Positions 1-6,708 of a stretch of DNA of 6,760 nucleotides are shown here, piece after piece; within the stretch, counting starts at the first letter, position 1, and every line of letters starts with the position of its first letter. This DNA is from an archaeon. GTDB taxonomy: Archaea; Asgardarchaeota; Hermodarchaeia; Hermodarchaeales; Hermodarchaeaceae. The position numbers were made by a program, and so were the translations under genes. The notes below the pieces were generated by a model. That model saw only the letters and a program-made list of their open reading frames with translations. It did no database searches and was not told the DNA's origin. Location: the NCBI GenBank assembly GCA_016550415.1, contig JABXGU010000039.1:1-6760 (forward strand), given 5' to 3'.

Positions 1-861
1 TATCCAGTAGCCACAAACAAAGAAGCCTCAGTACAATACCTAGCCAAAGAACTTCACATTTTTAGCAATGCCCTCGAATCAACCTTTGGACAGTCATTCT
101 CCCAAGAAGAGTTCCATAAGGCAGTCACTCTTACAACCCAGTTTCGAGATGCCGCCCAGTTCATAGCCGCTGCTCGTCTTCTGCAACCTGATGTGATATC
201 TTATGCTGATTTTAGCACAATAGTGCGAAACTTTCTCACAGCACCTATGTCGGAAACACTCAAACAAGTAGAACATGCTGCGTCAATGGTCCGGAAGAAA
301 CAACATAAGAAATACCGTGGGTCCACCACAGAAGGTCTACGTCATGCTCTAATCAAGGGACAAATTACAAAGGTTAAAGTTTCACCAGACAAAACCGGTC
401 ATCGAATTGTAGTAATTGGAGGTATGGTTGACCCTGAGGGCATTTCCATGCTCTTTTCTGGTGCTGATTCTGCTCAAGATTCACCTAAAGCAGAGATTGT
501 CCTTGATTTACTATCCTTTGGTTTTCGTACAATATTTGCATCCTCTCCTGACATCCAAGGAGACCCCTTTGAAGCCACAGCTCGTTCCATTCTTTCAGCA
601 CCTACTGAACCAACTCAAGAGGGACTACCCGATCGCCTCCGTTTCCTCGAAGAGATACTCAATGTCCTTGACATTGATGGTCTAATTATTTGTGAACAAT
701 CCTTCTGCGACCCAGACGAATTTGAAACACCTGCCCTCACAGCAACAGCAGCAAAAATAGGAGTTCCCTCCCTACGACTCTATTTAGATCCAGAACTCTC
801 AGATCAAACCCGACTAGAAGGTAAAATTCAGAGTTTCCTCGAAACACTCGATGCAAAATGA
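1..861 (+). CDS. 2-hydroxyacyl-CoA dehydratase / benzoyl-CoA reductase family subunit (first catalytic subunit), 5' end missing
   Basis: The frame is open from base 1 without any ATG; the GTG at 193 is internal, because the 64 codons before it read like the helical linker of this family (YLAKELHIF, ALESTFGQSFSQEEFHKAV). The visible part is 286 residues, the C-terminal two thirds of a subunit usually about 370-430 long. A Rossmann-like second domain starts near residue 137 (VVIGGMVDPEG). Near residue 236 is FCDPDEFETPAL, matching the family FCDP motif whose Cys is the third ligand of the [4Fe-4S] cluster. It is followed by GVPSLRLYLDPE and the terminal helix KIQSFLETL. The first two cluster cysteines would lie left of the window. 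By family, it forms a heterodimer with the next gene's product and catalyses radical dehydration of a 2-hydroxyacyl-CoA, or aromatic ring reduction; the substrate is not determinable. The segment FASSPDIQGDPFEAT replaces the usual D-D-x-x-x-G-x-R stretch, so it is a divergent member. Family assignment is firm, exact function is not. Confidence 0.85.
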   Translation, partial: YPVATNKEASVQYLAKELHIFSNALESTFGQSFSQEEFHKAVTLTTQFRDAAQFIAAARLLQPDVISYADFSTIVRNFLTAPMSETLKQVEHAASMVRKKQHKKYRGSTTEGLRHALIKGQITKVKVSPDKTGHRIVVIGGMVDPEGISMLFSGADSAQDSPKAEIVLDLLSFGFRTIFASSPDIQGDPFEATARSILSAPTEPTQEGLPDRLRFLEEILNVLDIDGLIICEQSFCDPDEFETPALTATAAKIGVPSLRLYLDPELSDQTRLEGKIQSFLETLDAK

Positions 862-862
862 C

Positions 863-867
863 AGGAG
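863..867 (+). promoter_or_regulatory. Shine-Dalgarno site AGGAG deciding the start of the second dehydratase subunit
   Basis: AGGAG lies just after the upstream stop (TGA 859-861), 4 nt before the ATG at 872 and 10 nt before the ATG at 878. It lies inside the reading frame if the ATG at 851 were used, which argues for 872 (or 878) as the true start. Confidence 0.6.
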
Positions 868-871
868 ATTA

Positions 872-2113
872 ATGAAGATGTCATCTAACTCGCCCTCGGA
901 ACAGAAACCAGAAAAAGAGAAGGCTTACCGCAAGTTACACACAGGGGGACTCCTACGTGAAACGATGACCCGATACATCCTGGAATCTAAAATTGCACAA
1001 CAGGATGGTCGATTGGCATGGGTAACATCTGGTTTTCCTGTCGAAATTCCTGTCGCTATGGATGTATATCCCGGGTACCCAGAACAGTACACAGCTATTA
1101 TTGGTGCTGAGAAGTGTGGTCCGCTTCTTTGCGGGTTTGCTGAGGAGTTGGGTTTCTCTCAGGAACTTTGCTCTTATGCGAGAGCTAGTATTGGTTCTGT
1201 GCAGCATCCTGATAAGAGTCCTCTTCATGGGCTTCCGCCTCCTCAGGCATTGTTGGCATGCAATAATATCTGCGGCACAGTTCTTCGTTGGTATGAAGCT
1301 GTTGCTCAAATGACTGGTGCTCCTGTCTTCCTTCTTGATACGCCGCCTCTTGAAGGTGAACAACCTCCTCATCATGTTGCATATGTGAAGAAAGGTTTGG
1401 AGGACCTCATTGCATTTCTATGCAAAACTTTCAATCGGGAATTCTCTGAAGAGCGTCTTCATGAGGTCGCTACACTCTCCAATCGAGCTGTTGACTTATG
1501 GATGAAAGCCCTATATGCTTGTAAGAATCGTCCCTCACCATTGAATTGTGCTGATAGATTCCTAGCCATGGCTCCCATTGTGGCATTAAGAGGGACCCAA
1601 CAGGCCATCGATTTCTACACTGCTTTTCTAGAAGAGGTTGAAGAACGGGTAAAACAAGGGTTGGGTGCAATTCGTGAAGAAAGGATACGATTACTCTGGG
1701 ATAACATCCCACCTTGGTTTTCGATTTATAGTTTCTTCAATGGACTGGCAAAGCGTGGAGTTGTATTTCCAGCAGACACCTATACTCATGCTTGGTCAGG
1801 TAAAATGGAAAAGGGCGACTTACTGGAAAGTGCTGCTCGCACCTATTCTGCAGTTTATTTGAACAAGGGTTTATCTGCTAAAGTCGATATTATGTGCCGG
1901 CTCATCAAGGATTTCTCATTAGATGGCTTTGTCCTGTTCTCCATGCGTTCCTGCAAACGATATTCATTGGGGCAGCTAGTTACCAAGGAGGAGGTTACAA
2001 AGCGTACAGGTGTGCCGGGCGTTATCATTGAGGGAGATATGGTGGACAGCCGATTATTCAATGAGGCTCAGGTGCAAACCCGAGTAGAGGCGTTACTAGA
2101 AATGCTCCTCTGA
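872..2113 (+). CDS. 2-hydroxyacyl-CoA dehydratase / benzoyl-CoA reductase family subunit (HgdB/BcrB-like, second catalytic subunit)
   Basis: Complete gene, 413 residues from the ATG at 872, a normal length for the family. Family motifs in order: WVTSGFPVEIPVAMDVYPGYPE near residue 50; LCSYAR with Cys100; NNICGTVLRWYE with Cys134 (Cys130 nearby); GAPVFLLDTP; FPADTYTHAW near 300; RSCKRYSLGQ with Cys361; EGDMVDSRLFNEAQ near 387; terminal helix RVEALLEMLL. Cys100, Cys134 and Cys361 are the likely three ligands of a [4Fe-4S] cluster that accepts the electron from the activator. The gene follows its partner by 10 bp and probably shares its transcript. RSCKxYSLGQ and TYTHAW are reminiscent of BcrB-type subunits as well as dehydratases, so ring reduction cannot be excluded. 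An alternative ATG at 851 would overlap the upstream gene by 11 bp and is less likely. Codon use changes abruptly within the N-terminal half (see findings). Confidence 0.9.
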   Translation: MKMSSNSPSEQKPEKEKAYRKLHTGGLLRETMTRYILESKIAQQDGRLAWVTSGFPVEIPVAMDVYPGYPEQYTAIIGAEKCGPLLCGFAEELGFSQELCSYARASIGSVQHPDKSPLHGLPPPQALLACNNICGTVLRWYEAVAQMTGAPVFLLDTPPLEGEQPPHHVAYVKKGLEDLIAFLCKTFNREFSEERLHEVATLSNRAVDLWMKALYACKNRPSPLNCADRFLAMAPIVALRGTQQAIDFYTAFLEEVEERVKQGLGAIREERIRLLWDNIPPWFSIYSFFNGLAKRGVVFPADTYTHAWSGKMEKGDLLESAARTYSAVYLNKGLSAKVDIMCRLIKDFSLDGFVLFSMRSCKRYSLGQLVTKEEVTKRTGVPGVIIEGDMVDSRLFNEAQVQTRVEALLEMLL

Positions 2114-2185
2114 GACTTGAACAACTTTAAGCAAAGAAAAAGTTTTGGACATTAGATTGGAAAATTATGCATTCTTAAACACCGG

Positions 2186-2191
2186 TTTTTT
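2186..2191 (+). terminator. Possible U-tract terminator of the dehydratase gene pair
   Basis: A run of six T follows GG about 75 nt after the stop codon. Archaeal RNA polymerases can terminate at U-tracts without a hairpin. There is also a weak AT-only inverted repeat (AACTTT / AAAGTT) just after the stop. No stronger plus-strand signal is seen between 2114 and 2335. Weak call. Confidence 0.25.
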
Positions 2192-2293
2192 CCCAGAATG
2201 TCTGAGCATATCCAGGAATGCATCAACCGTCTAGCTGATGAATGGATTACCCAGAAGCCTGCTCAGCAAACTTCCCTCGGTTAATTTGCCAAT

Positions 2294-2324
2294 AAAAAAA
2301 GGAAGGAGACGCCAGAAGGCGTCT
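2294..2324 (-). terminator. Stem-loop plus U-tract terminator of the surface-protein gene
   Basis: Read on the minus strand just after the TGA at 2336-2338, the transcript forms a perfect 7-bp stem AGACGCC-TTCT-GGCGTCT (2324-2307). CCTTCC and a run of seven T (2300-2294) follow. The T-run lies only on the minus-strand downstream side, so the signal serves the surface protein and not the dehydratase genes. Confidence 0.75.
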
Positions 2325-2335
2325 TAAGACTGTAT

Positions 2336-5098
2336 TCACTTGGAGTGTTTTCGACGACGAAAAACGATGCCTCCACTTAACCCGATAGTCACTCCTATTG
2401 TTATGGCTACAACAGGGAAGCCTGGGATAACTGGCGTTGTTGGTGTCGTTGGAGTTGTCGGAGTTGTTGGTGGTGGAATGGCAACTTCGATGGATTCATT
2501 GTTACTCCATGGACTCAGTACACCGTCATCATCCATAGCCCGTACTCGGAAGTAGTAGGTGCCATTGGAAAGGCTGGTGATGGGCTGGTTATTGCTTGTG
2601 GGAGTCCAGCCGTCCAAGATGGTACTAAAGCTGGCGGAGTCACTCATTTGAAGGACGTAGTGGTCGATGGTGCCATCATCGGTGCTAGCTGTCCAGGTTA
2701 CAGTAAAGTCACCATCGTTATCCGTTGTGCCAGGATCGGCTAAACTCGGTGTGGAGGGAATATCGTTGTATTCATAATCAATGGTAAAGCCATACAGGTG
2801 GGGGGAGACATCTTCGAAGGGACTGGTGAGGTTGACCCGCCATCGGAGGTCATTGCCTGGATACTGGAAGGTATGTTCTACCCCAATGGTGACTTGCTCC
2901 CAGTGTAAACCGCCGTCTGCGGAGAGTTCGAATCCCAACGAGGTGCCACTTGGAATCCAGTTATCAACGGAATGAACAGTGGCATTTTCGATTTTCTGCG
3001 TAGTGGAGTCAATTTCTAGCGATTGAGCAGTATAGGTTCCTGTGAAGAAATTGGATCCTGCGCTTTCATAGATTCGTAAGACCAGGAGAGTTGAATCTCC
3101 ACATGCGTAGACGTAATCTCCAGACACCACAACAGATTCCATGCTAGCTGGGTAGCCATATCCTGTTAACGGGCTTGGTACATTGATATTCATCGTATTG
3201 ACGAGTCCAACTCCTGATGTTCCATTCGCGGTCACCATATAGGGTCCAAAACCCCAACTATGGTAAACCGGTGATACGCCAAACACGCCAGCTATGCCTG
3301 CACTCTTTAAATCTGTGACATTTAGGACGAACGCACTTCCCATAAGGTCTCCAAGGAAAGCTACATTTCCGTCAACGTATATGTCGTAATGAACTCTCAT
3401 CATAGTCCAACCAGCGATCCATGTGGGTGCAGCTATAGTCGAAATATCGAAGTAATACCAAGCATTGCTAGTGGCAATATAGAGTATCGTCCCTTGAACC
3501 CAGCAAGAAGTAGCATTGGTAAATCCTCCAAATGATGTGATGAGGCTGAGATTAAAGGGTGATGACGCGTTGAGGATGACGAGGTTGTTCCCATCACACA
3601 CATAGACAACTTCTCCATCTACAAAGACATCTGTAGCGTTAGTTAGAGTGTAGGTTTCAACGAGGTAGATGTTGGAGGGATCAGCGACATTGAATACATG
3701 AACACCTCCACCTACACCACAGTCTGCAACATAGGCATAGTTGCCTTGAACATCGAGATTACGGTAGAACCGACCAGGAGCAGAGTAGTCATCAAGGATA
3801 CCTAAAGCATGAGGATTACTGACATCACAGGTGTGGAAACCATCAGGACTCACAATGTAGGCGATACCCGCTTCAACGCGGATATCCAAGAGTTGCCAGG
3901 GTAATCCCCAAGCTGACACATATTGTAAGCCGCCAACACCCAATGGGTCTCCACCAATTCGCCAGATTTCAATGCCTACCATGGTGGCAAACACAACATC
4001 TCCAGCGTACAAAGCTACATCATTGACAGGTGCCATCGGGGGTATCAGCATGATCATCGTAGGATGTGTAGGATCTGCAACATCTAGGACAGAGACGCCA
4101 AATGGGCCATCAGCAACAAAGAGGGTGTTCGATTGCAGCGCTAAGCGTTTGGCTATTCCGCCTGAGGCATATGCTCCAATGAGTGTTGGAGGACCACTAC
4201 AATCAACTACAAATACTCCTGCAGGACCTGCTGCAACATAGGCGATGTCACCATCAACAAGGACATCTCTCACGGTGGGAGCAGGAAGTGGGAGATTAGC
4301 AATGAGTGTTGGTGCGTAGGGATTGGAAATATTCAGCAAGGTGAGACCTAGGGGGCCCTCTGCGAGGTAAGCAATCTGACCATCAATAGCAATACCTTGA
4401 CAGGTTGATGAAGGATAAGCTGCTGGCAAGAGTACAGCAGCGTTCGGATTCTCAATGTCAATTATCTGAAACGCTTGGTTTGCTGCCGAATTGTTAATGG
4501 CAACGTAGCAGAAGTGCCCCTGAACTTCAAGATCTGTGACATTACCCGTAAAAGCGCCAACCCAGCCATCTATCAAAGGGTTCTGGGGATCCGTGATATT
4601 GTAGAAGCCCACTCCCTTACCTACCTTAAGACTTCCCATCATGGCCCATTCACCCGCAACTGCTACAGTAGATTGGTTATCCCATCCTGGTCGAACTGAT
4701 AACTGATTTATCATCCAGGGATCTGTGATGTTGAAAATTTCAAAATCCGAACCACTGATTGGATTTTTGTTTGATGCGTAGAGGGTGCGTCCTTGAATTT
4801 CGATATCCCAACACGGACCCATAGTAGGTATGAATCCTAAAGGCATCAAAATGAAGTCACGCGGGTTCGTAAGTGTCCCTTGACCCCATCCATCAGCCGT
4901 GGTGTTTCCGCTATCACGATAGGTGGTAGAGGTGAAATATTCTGTGTACCCTCCTGTTCCAGGAACTTGAACAGGGGGTGCACTGGCAATACTAGTTCCA
5001 TTTGTTATTGAAGGGTTAACTAGGGTTGAAGTTGTATAGAGGGGAAGCAATGTTATTAGAATAAAAACTCCTAGGCAAGAAGTGAATTGTAATTTCAT
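2336..5098 (-). CDS. Secreted, membrane-anchored LVIVD-repeat beta-propeller protein with FN3 domain
   Basis: 920 residues. A signal peptide (about residues 1-25: MKLQ then the hydrophobic GVFILITLLPLY) is followed by a short Thr/Asn-rich stretch. About 14 repeats of roughly 40 residues cover 97-680, with the recurring pattern V-x-V-x-G-x-x-A-Y-V-A ... D-V-x-D-P-x-x-P (e.g. VLVDGDIAYVAAGPAGVFVVD, LDVQGNYAYVADCG), the LVIVD type that folds into beta-propeller blades. A beta-sandwich follows at 685-779 (LSADGGLHWEQV, YPGNDLRWRV), then a fibronectin type III domain at about 780-873 (GTYYFRVRAMDDDG, SPWSNNES). A PPP(TTP)4 linker (875-889), IPGFP, a hydrophobic helix (896-913) and RRRKHSK form the C-terminal anchor. 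About 18 N-x-S/T sequons suggest heavy N-glycosylation. The protein should face outside; the role is probably surface binding or adhesion, but no ligand or enzymatic residue is recognisable. The start is supported by GAGGA 7 nt upstream. Confidence 0.92.
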   Translation of the reverse strand: MKLQFTSCLGVFILITLLPLYTTSTLVNPSITNGTSIASAPPVQVPGTGGYTEYFTSTTYRDSGNTTADGWGQGTLTNPRDFILMPLGFIPTMGPCWDIEIQGRTLYASNKNPISGSDFEIFNITDPWMINQLSVRPGWDNQSTVAVAGEWAMMGSLKVGKGVGFYNITDPQNPLIDGWVGAFTGNVTDLEVQGHFCYVAINNSAANQAFQIIDIENPNAAVLLPAAYPSSTCQGIAIDGQIAYLAEGPLGLTLLNISNPYAPTLIANLPLPAPTVRDVLVDGDIAYVAAGPAGVFVVDCSGPPTLIGAYASGGIAKRLALQSNTLFVADGPFGVSVLDVADPTHPTMIMLIPPMAPVNDVALYAGDVVFATMVGIEIWRIGGDPLGVGGLQYVSAWGLPWQLLDIRVEAGIAYIVSPDGFHTCDVSNPHALGILDDYSAPGRFYRNLDVQGNYAYVADCGVGGGVHVFNVADPSNIYLVETYTLTNATDVFVDGEVVYVCDGNNLVILNASSPFNLSLITSFGGFTNATSCWVQGTILYIATSNAWYYFDISTIAAPTWIAGWTMMRVHYDIYVDGNVAFLGDLMGSAFVLNVTDLKSAGIAGVFGVSPVYHSWGFGPYMVTANGTSGVGLVNTMNINVPSPLTGYGYPASMESVVVSGDYVYACGDSTLLVLRIYESAGSNFFTGTYTAQSLEIDSTTQKIENATVHSVDNWIPSGTSLGFELSADGGLHWEQVTIGVEHTFQYPGNDLRWRVNLTSPFEDVSPHLYGFTIDYEYNDIPSTPSLADPGTTDNDGDFTVTWTASTDDGTIDHYVLQMSDSASFSTILDGWTPTSNNQPITSLSNGTYYFRVRAMDDDGVLSPWSNNESIEVAIPPPTTPTTPTTPTTPVIPGFPVVAITIGVTIGLSGGIVFRRRKHSK
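2432..2467 (-). repeat. Tandem 9-bp coding repeat (TTP x4) in the cell-wall linker
   Basis: Four 9-bp units (TGGCGTTGT, TGGTGTCGT, TGGAGTTGT, CGGAGTTGT on the plus strand) encode Thr-Thr-Pro four times. They form the spacer between the FN3 domain and the membrane anchor. Such Thr/Pro linkers are often O-glycosylated and can vary in copy number. The units have diverged at the wobble positions, so this is not a fresh expansion. Confidence 0.85.
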
Positions 5099-5105
5099 TT
5101 ACATA

Positions 5106-5110
5106 TCCTC
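5106..5110 (-). promoter_or_regulatory. Shine-Dalgarno site GAGGA of the surface-protein gene
   Basis: On the minus strand GAGGA sits 7 nt before the ATG at 5098. The only closer ATG is followed directly by TAA, so the start at 5098 is well defined. Confidence 0.6.
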
Positions 5111-5144
5111 AAGATAGTAAGTAACTGCGTGTTATACCGATAGG

Positions 5145-5157
5145 AATAATAAAAATA
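5145..5157 (-). promoter_or_regulatory. Possible archaeal TATA box of the surface-protein gene
   Basis: The AT-only stretch TATTTTTATTATT on the minus strand is centred about 53 nt before the ATG. A transcript starting some 26 nt downstream would carry a leader of about 27 nt containing the GAGGA site. Position and spacing fit, but AT-rich runs are common, so this is tentative. Confidence 0.35.
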
Positions 5158-5171
5158 GATACCCTCAAGTT

Positions 5172-5299
5172 CTCGTAGGGAAGTAGATGTTAAGTGGAGT
5201 TTCTAGCTAAAGGTTGAAGGGGATATGGTGGATTCGCGACAATTTAATGTGGCACAAACCCAAATATGTGATTAAGCCCTTTTGGAAATGCTATTTTGA
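5172..5299 (+). pseudogene. Decayed C-terminal remnant of a second 2-hydroxyacyl-CoA dehydratase subunit (HgdB/BcrB-like)
   Basis: Bases 5216-5299 are exactly colinear, with no gap over 84 bases, with the last 84 bases of the intact subunit (2030-2113). The translation EGDMVDSRQFNVAQTQICD, stop, ALLEMLF, stop matches EGDMVDSRLFNEAQVQTRV and EALLEMLL. By my count 19 of 27 residues and 53 of 84 bases agree, and both end on TGA. A TAA at 5273-5275 interrupts it. Just upstream, GVSS at 5196-5207 and LKVEGDMVD from about 5207 join only if one base is restored, as expected for a -1 frameshift in a GVPSLKVEGDMVD-like stretch. The weaker match QVLVGK (to QLVTK) extends it to about 5172, with a further stop at 5184. 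No N-terminal part is present. The differences are largely synonymous, so it diverged as a functional paralogue before decaying and is not a recent copy of the neighbour. Confidence 0.75.
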
Positions 5300-5302
5300 G
5301 GT
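5298..5302 (+). promoter_or_regulatory. Shine-Dalgarno site GAGGT of the activator gene, overlapping the remnant's stop codon
   Basis: GAGGT overlaps the TGA (5297-5299) that ends the pseudogene remnant. It is 10 nt before the ATG at 5313 and 7 nt before an alternative TTG at 5310. The overlap is a typical operon junction retained from the time the upstream gene was intact. Confidence 0.5.
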
Positions 5303-5312
5303 TTGACCCTTG

Positions 5313-6104
5313 ATGACAAAGCAGACGAATTTGGGTATTGGTCTTGATGTCGGATCAACCACCACAAAAGGTGTCCTTGTTGATGTAGAAGGCACTATTC
5401 TCGCAAAGTACTTATTGGCAACTGGTGCATCTGCCCAAAAGGCAGGTCAACGTGTTCTAAAAGAGCTAGCCTCAGCAACTGGGAAATCCTTAGATGATGT
5501 ACCAGCAGTTAGCACTGGCTATGGACGAAGACAGGTGGCAATTCCTCATAGGTCAGTTACAGAAATCACCTGTCACGCGGTTGGGGTTCATGCGTTGAAC
5601 CCAGATATCCGTACCCTCATTGATGTGGGTGGTCAAGATTCAAAGGTCATACGAATTGGCTCCAATGGGCGACCCGCTGACTTTGAGCTAAACGACAAAT
5701 GCAGTGCTGGTACCGGTAGATTCCTTGAGGTCATGGCGCGGGTTCTAGAAGTGACAATTGAAGAATTAGGACCACTGGCCTTGAAAGCAAAGGAGCCATG
5801 TCCAATAAGTAGCACTTGTACAGTTTTTGCAGAAAGCGAAGTGGTTGGTCGTATTGGTGAAGGAAATGCTCCTTCTGACATTGCAGCAGGTGTCCATGAA
5901 GCGATGGCGGCTAAGATTGCATCACTCACTCGACGAGTGGGAATTGAATCTCCTGTAGGTTTAACCGGCGGTGTTGCCCTGAACCCTGCCTTCCAATCCT
6001 TTCTATCCAAACAACTCGATACCCGATTGTGGCTTCCTGACGAACCCCAATATACTGGTGCGTTAGGGGCTGCCCTGTTATCTCTTAAAGGTACACACCA
6101 GTGA
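5313..6104 (+). CDS. hgdC: 2-hydroxyacyl-CoA dehydratase activator (ATP-dependent archerase, HgdC/BadF-BcrA family)
   Basis: 263 residues from the ATG at 5313 (264 if TTG at 5310 is used), the size of known stand-alone activators. It has the ASKHA ATPase fold: phosphate-1 motif LDVGSTTTKG at the N-terminus, STGYGR near 68, TEITCHAVG near 83, phosphate-2 motif DVGGQDSKVI near 104, and adenosine motif LTGGVALN near 217. NDKCSAGTGRFLEVMA supplies Cys130 and ISSTCTVFAESEV supplies Cys169. One cysteine from each monomer pair holds the single [4Fe-4S] cluster at the homodimer interface, and their 39-residue spacing is that of HgdC. It takes an electron from ferredoxin or flavodoxin and, on ATP hydrolysis, passes it to the catalytic component, presumably the pair at 1-2113 and/or paralogues elsewhere. 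The symbol denotes the family; the substrate of the system is unknown. It is separated from the catalytic genes by an opposite-strand gene and preceded by the decayed subunit. Confidence 0.93.
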   Translation: MTKQTNLGIGLDVGSTTTKGVLVDVEGTILAKYLLATGASAQKAGQRVLKELASATGKSLDDVPAVSTGYGRRQVAIPHRSVTEITCHAVGVHALNPDIRTLIDVGGQDSKVIRIGSNGRPADFELNDKCSAGTGRFLEVMARVLEVTIEELGPLALKAKEPCPISSTCTVFAESEVVGRIGEGNAPSDIAAGVHEAMAAKIASLTRRVGIESPVGLTGGVALNPAFQSFLSKQLDTRLWLPDEPQYTGALGAALLSLKGTHQ

Positions 6105-6123
6105 TTAGGTAATTAGGTAATTT

Positions 6124-6675
6124 TCATAATTGGTGATTCTTGGGAGAAGTTCGTAATTGTCTTATAAAGAAGAAGATAACGCCCACGATGAATAAGCCTC
6201 CAATGAGGATACCTAACGACCATCCAAATATACCATCTCTGCTTGTTCTTGTTGGTCTAACAGTTAAAAGATATGTTCCCTGCCCTGGCGTGTAACCTTC
6301 CTTGGTTGCAATCACGGTAATATTGTAGCTTCCAGCACCAGTATGTTCAAAGCTACTACTATAGTATCCAGAACTCCAGATGCTTCCTTTGAGTGTAATT
6401 TCTCTTGTCCACGGAGAACTATCAACACCTTCATATTGAATCAAAGCTTGGACACTAGCATTTGGAATCAACTGATCGGTTTCAGCATCTGATACTCTTG
6501 CAGTTATATCAATGGGGATTTCCATATCTGCATACAAATTTTCTGTGACATAGATTCTAATGGTCATGTTTTCATTAAACTGAAGAAAACGTGAAGCAGA
6601 CAATATATTCGGAGAAAAAGAGATGATAATGAAGAGAATGGATAAGAAAAGAAAACTCCATCTCCTTTCGATCAT
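6124..6675 (-). CDS. Small exported Ig-like protein with C-terminal membrane anchor
   Basis: 183 residues. A signal peptide or N-terminal helix (about 1-27: ERR followed by FLFLSILFIIISF) precedes one beta-sandwich domain at about 37-140. Its pattern (IPIDITARVSDAETDQLIPNASVQA ... GAGSYNITVIATKEGYTPG) resembles bacterial Ig-like / carboxypeptidase-regulatory-like modules. A TM helix at 150-171 and the basic tail RQLRTSPKNHQL follow. There is no cysteine and no catalytic motif; sequons at Asn36, Asn72 and Asn118 fit an extracellular location. It converges on the activator gene with a gap of about 20 bp. I do not recognise a specific family. It may be a surface-layer accessory or a stalk domain working with another membrane protein. 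There is no Shine-Dalgarno sequence before the ATG; the promoter position suggests a leaderless mRNA. Confidence 0.8.
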   Translation of the reverse strand: MIERRWSFLFLSILFIIISFSPNILSASRFLQFNENMTIRIYVTENLYADMEIPIDITARVSDAETDQLIPNASVQALIQYEGVDSSPWTREITLKGSIWSSGYYSSSFEHTGAGSYNITVIATKEGYTPGQGTYLLTVRPTRTSRDGIFGWSLGILIGGLFIVGVIFFFIRQLRTSPKNHQL

Positions 6676-6698
6676 AGCATGTAATTAATTTGAGTTTT

Positions 6699-6708
6699 TA
6701 TTAAAAAA
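6699..6708 (-). promoter_or_regulatory. Archaeal TATA-like box for a leaderless transcript of the Ig-like protein
   Basis: On the minus strand TTTTTTAATA is centred about 28 nt before the ATG at 6675. In archaea transcription starts about 25-27 nt downstream of the TATA centre, which here falls within one to three bases of the start codon. With no Shine-Dalgarno sequence, this fits leaderless translation. The T-run could also serve as a U-tract terminator of the gene upstream. Confidence 0.4.

Noticed and set aside
193..195. GTG as the start of the first dehydratase subunit gene
   Set aside because: The same frame is open back to base 1 and encodes a family-typical linker helix, so the gene simply begins left of the window.
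851..853. ATG at 851 as the start of the second subunit gene
   Set aside because: It would overlap the upstream gene and place the AGGAG ribosome site inside the reading frame. The ATGs at 872 and 878 are better placed.
953..1382. Opposite-strand open frames within the second dehydratase gene
   Set aside because: They mirror a well-conserved coding region, have low-complexity Arg/Glu-rich translations and no start signals.
2198..2284. A 28-codon small gene starting at the ATG at 2198
   Set aside because: It has no ribosome-binding site or promoter and no recognisable family. It is kept only as a weak remnant candidate.
3972..4241. Plus-strand open frame antisense to the propeller repeats
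   Set aside because: It arises from the biased codons of the repeat protein and resembles no protein.
6104..6119. Tandem 8-bp duplication ATTAGGTA x2 between the convergent genes, as an attachment or insertion-site duplication
   Set aside because: The copies are immediately adjacent with nothing inserted and no integrase or transposase nearby. Slippage in AT-rich sequence explains it.
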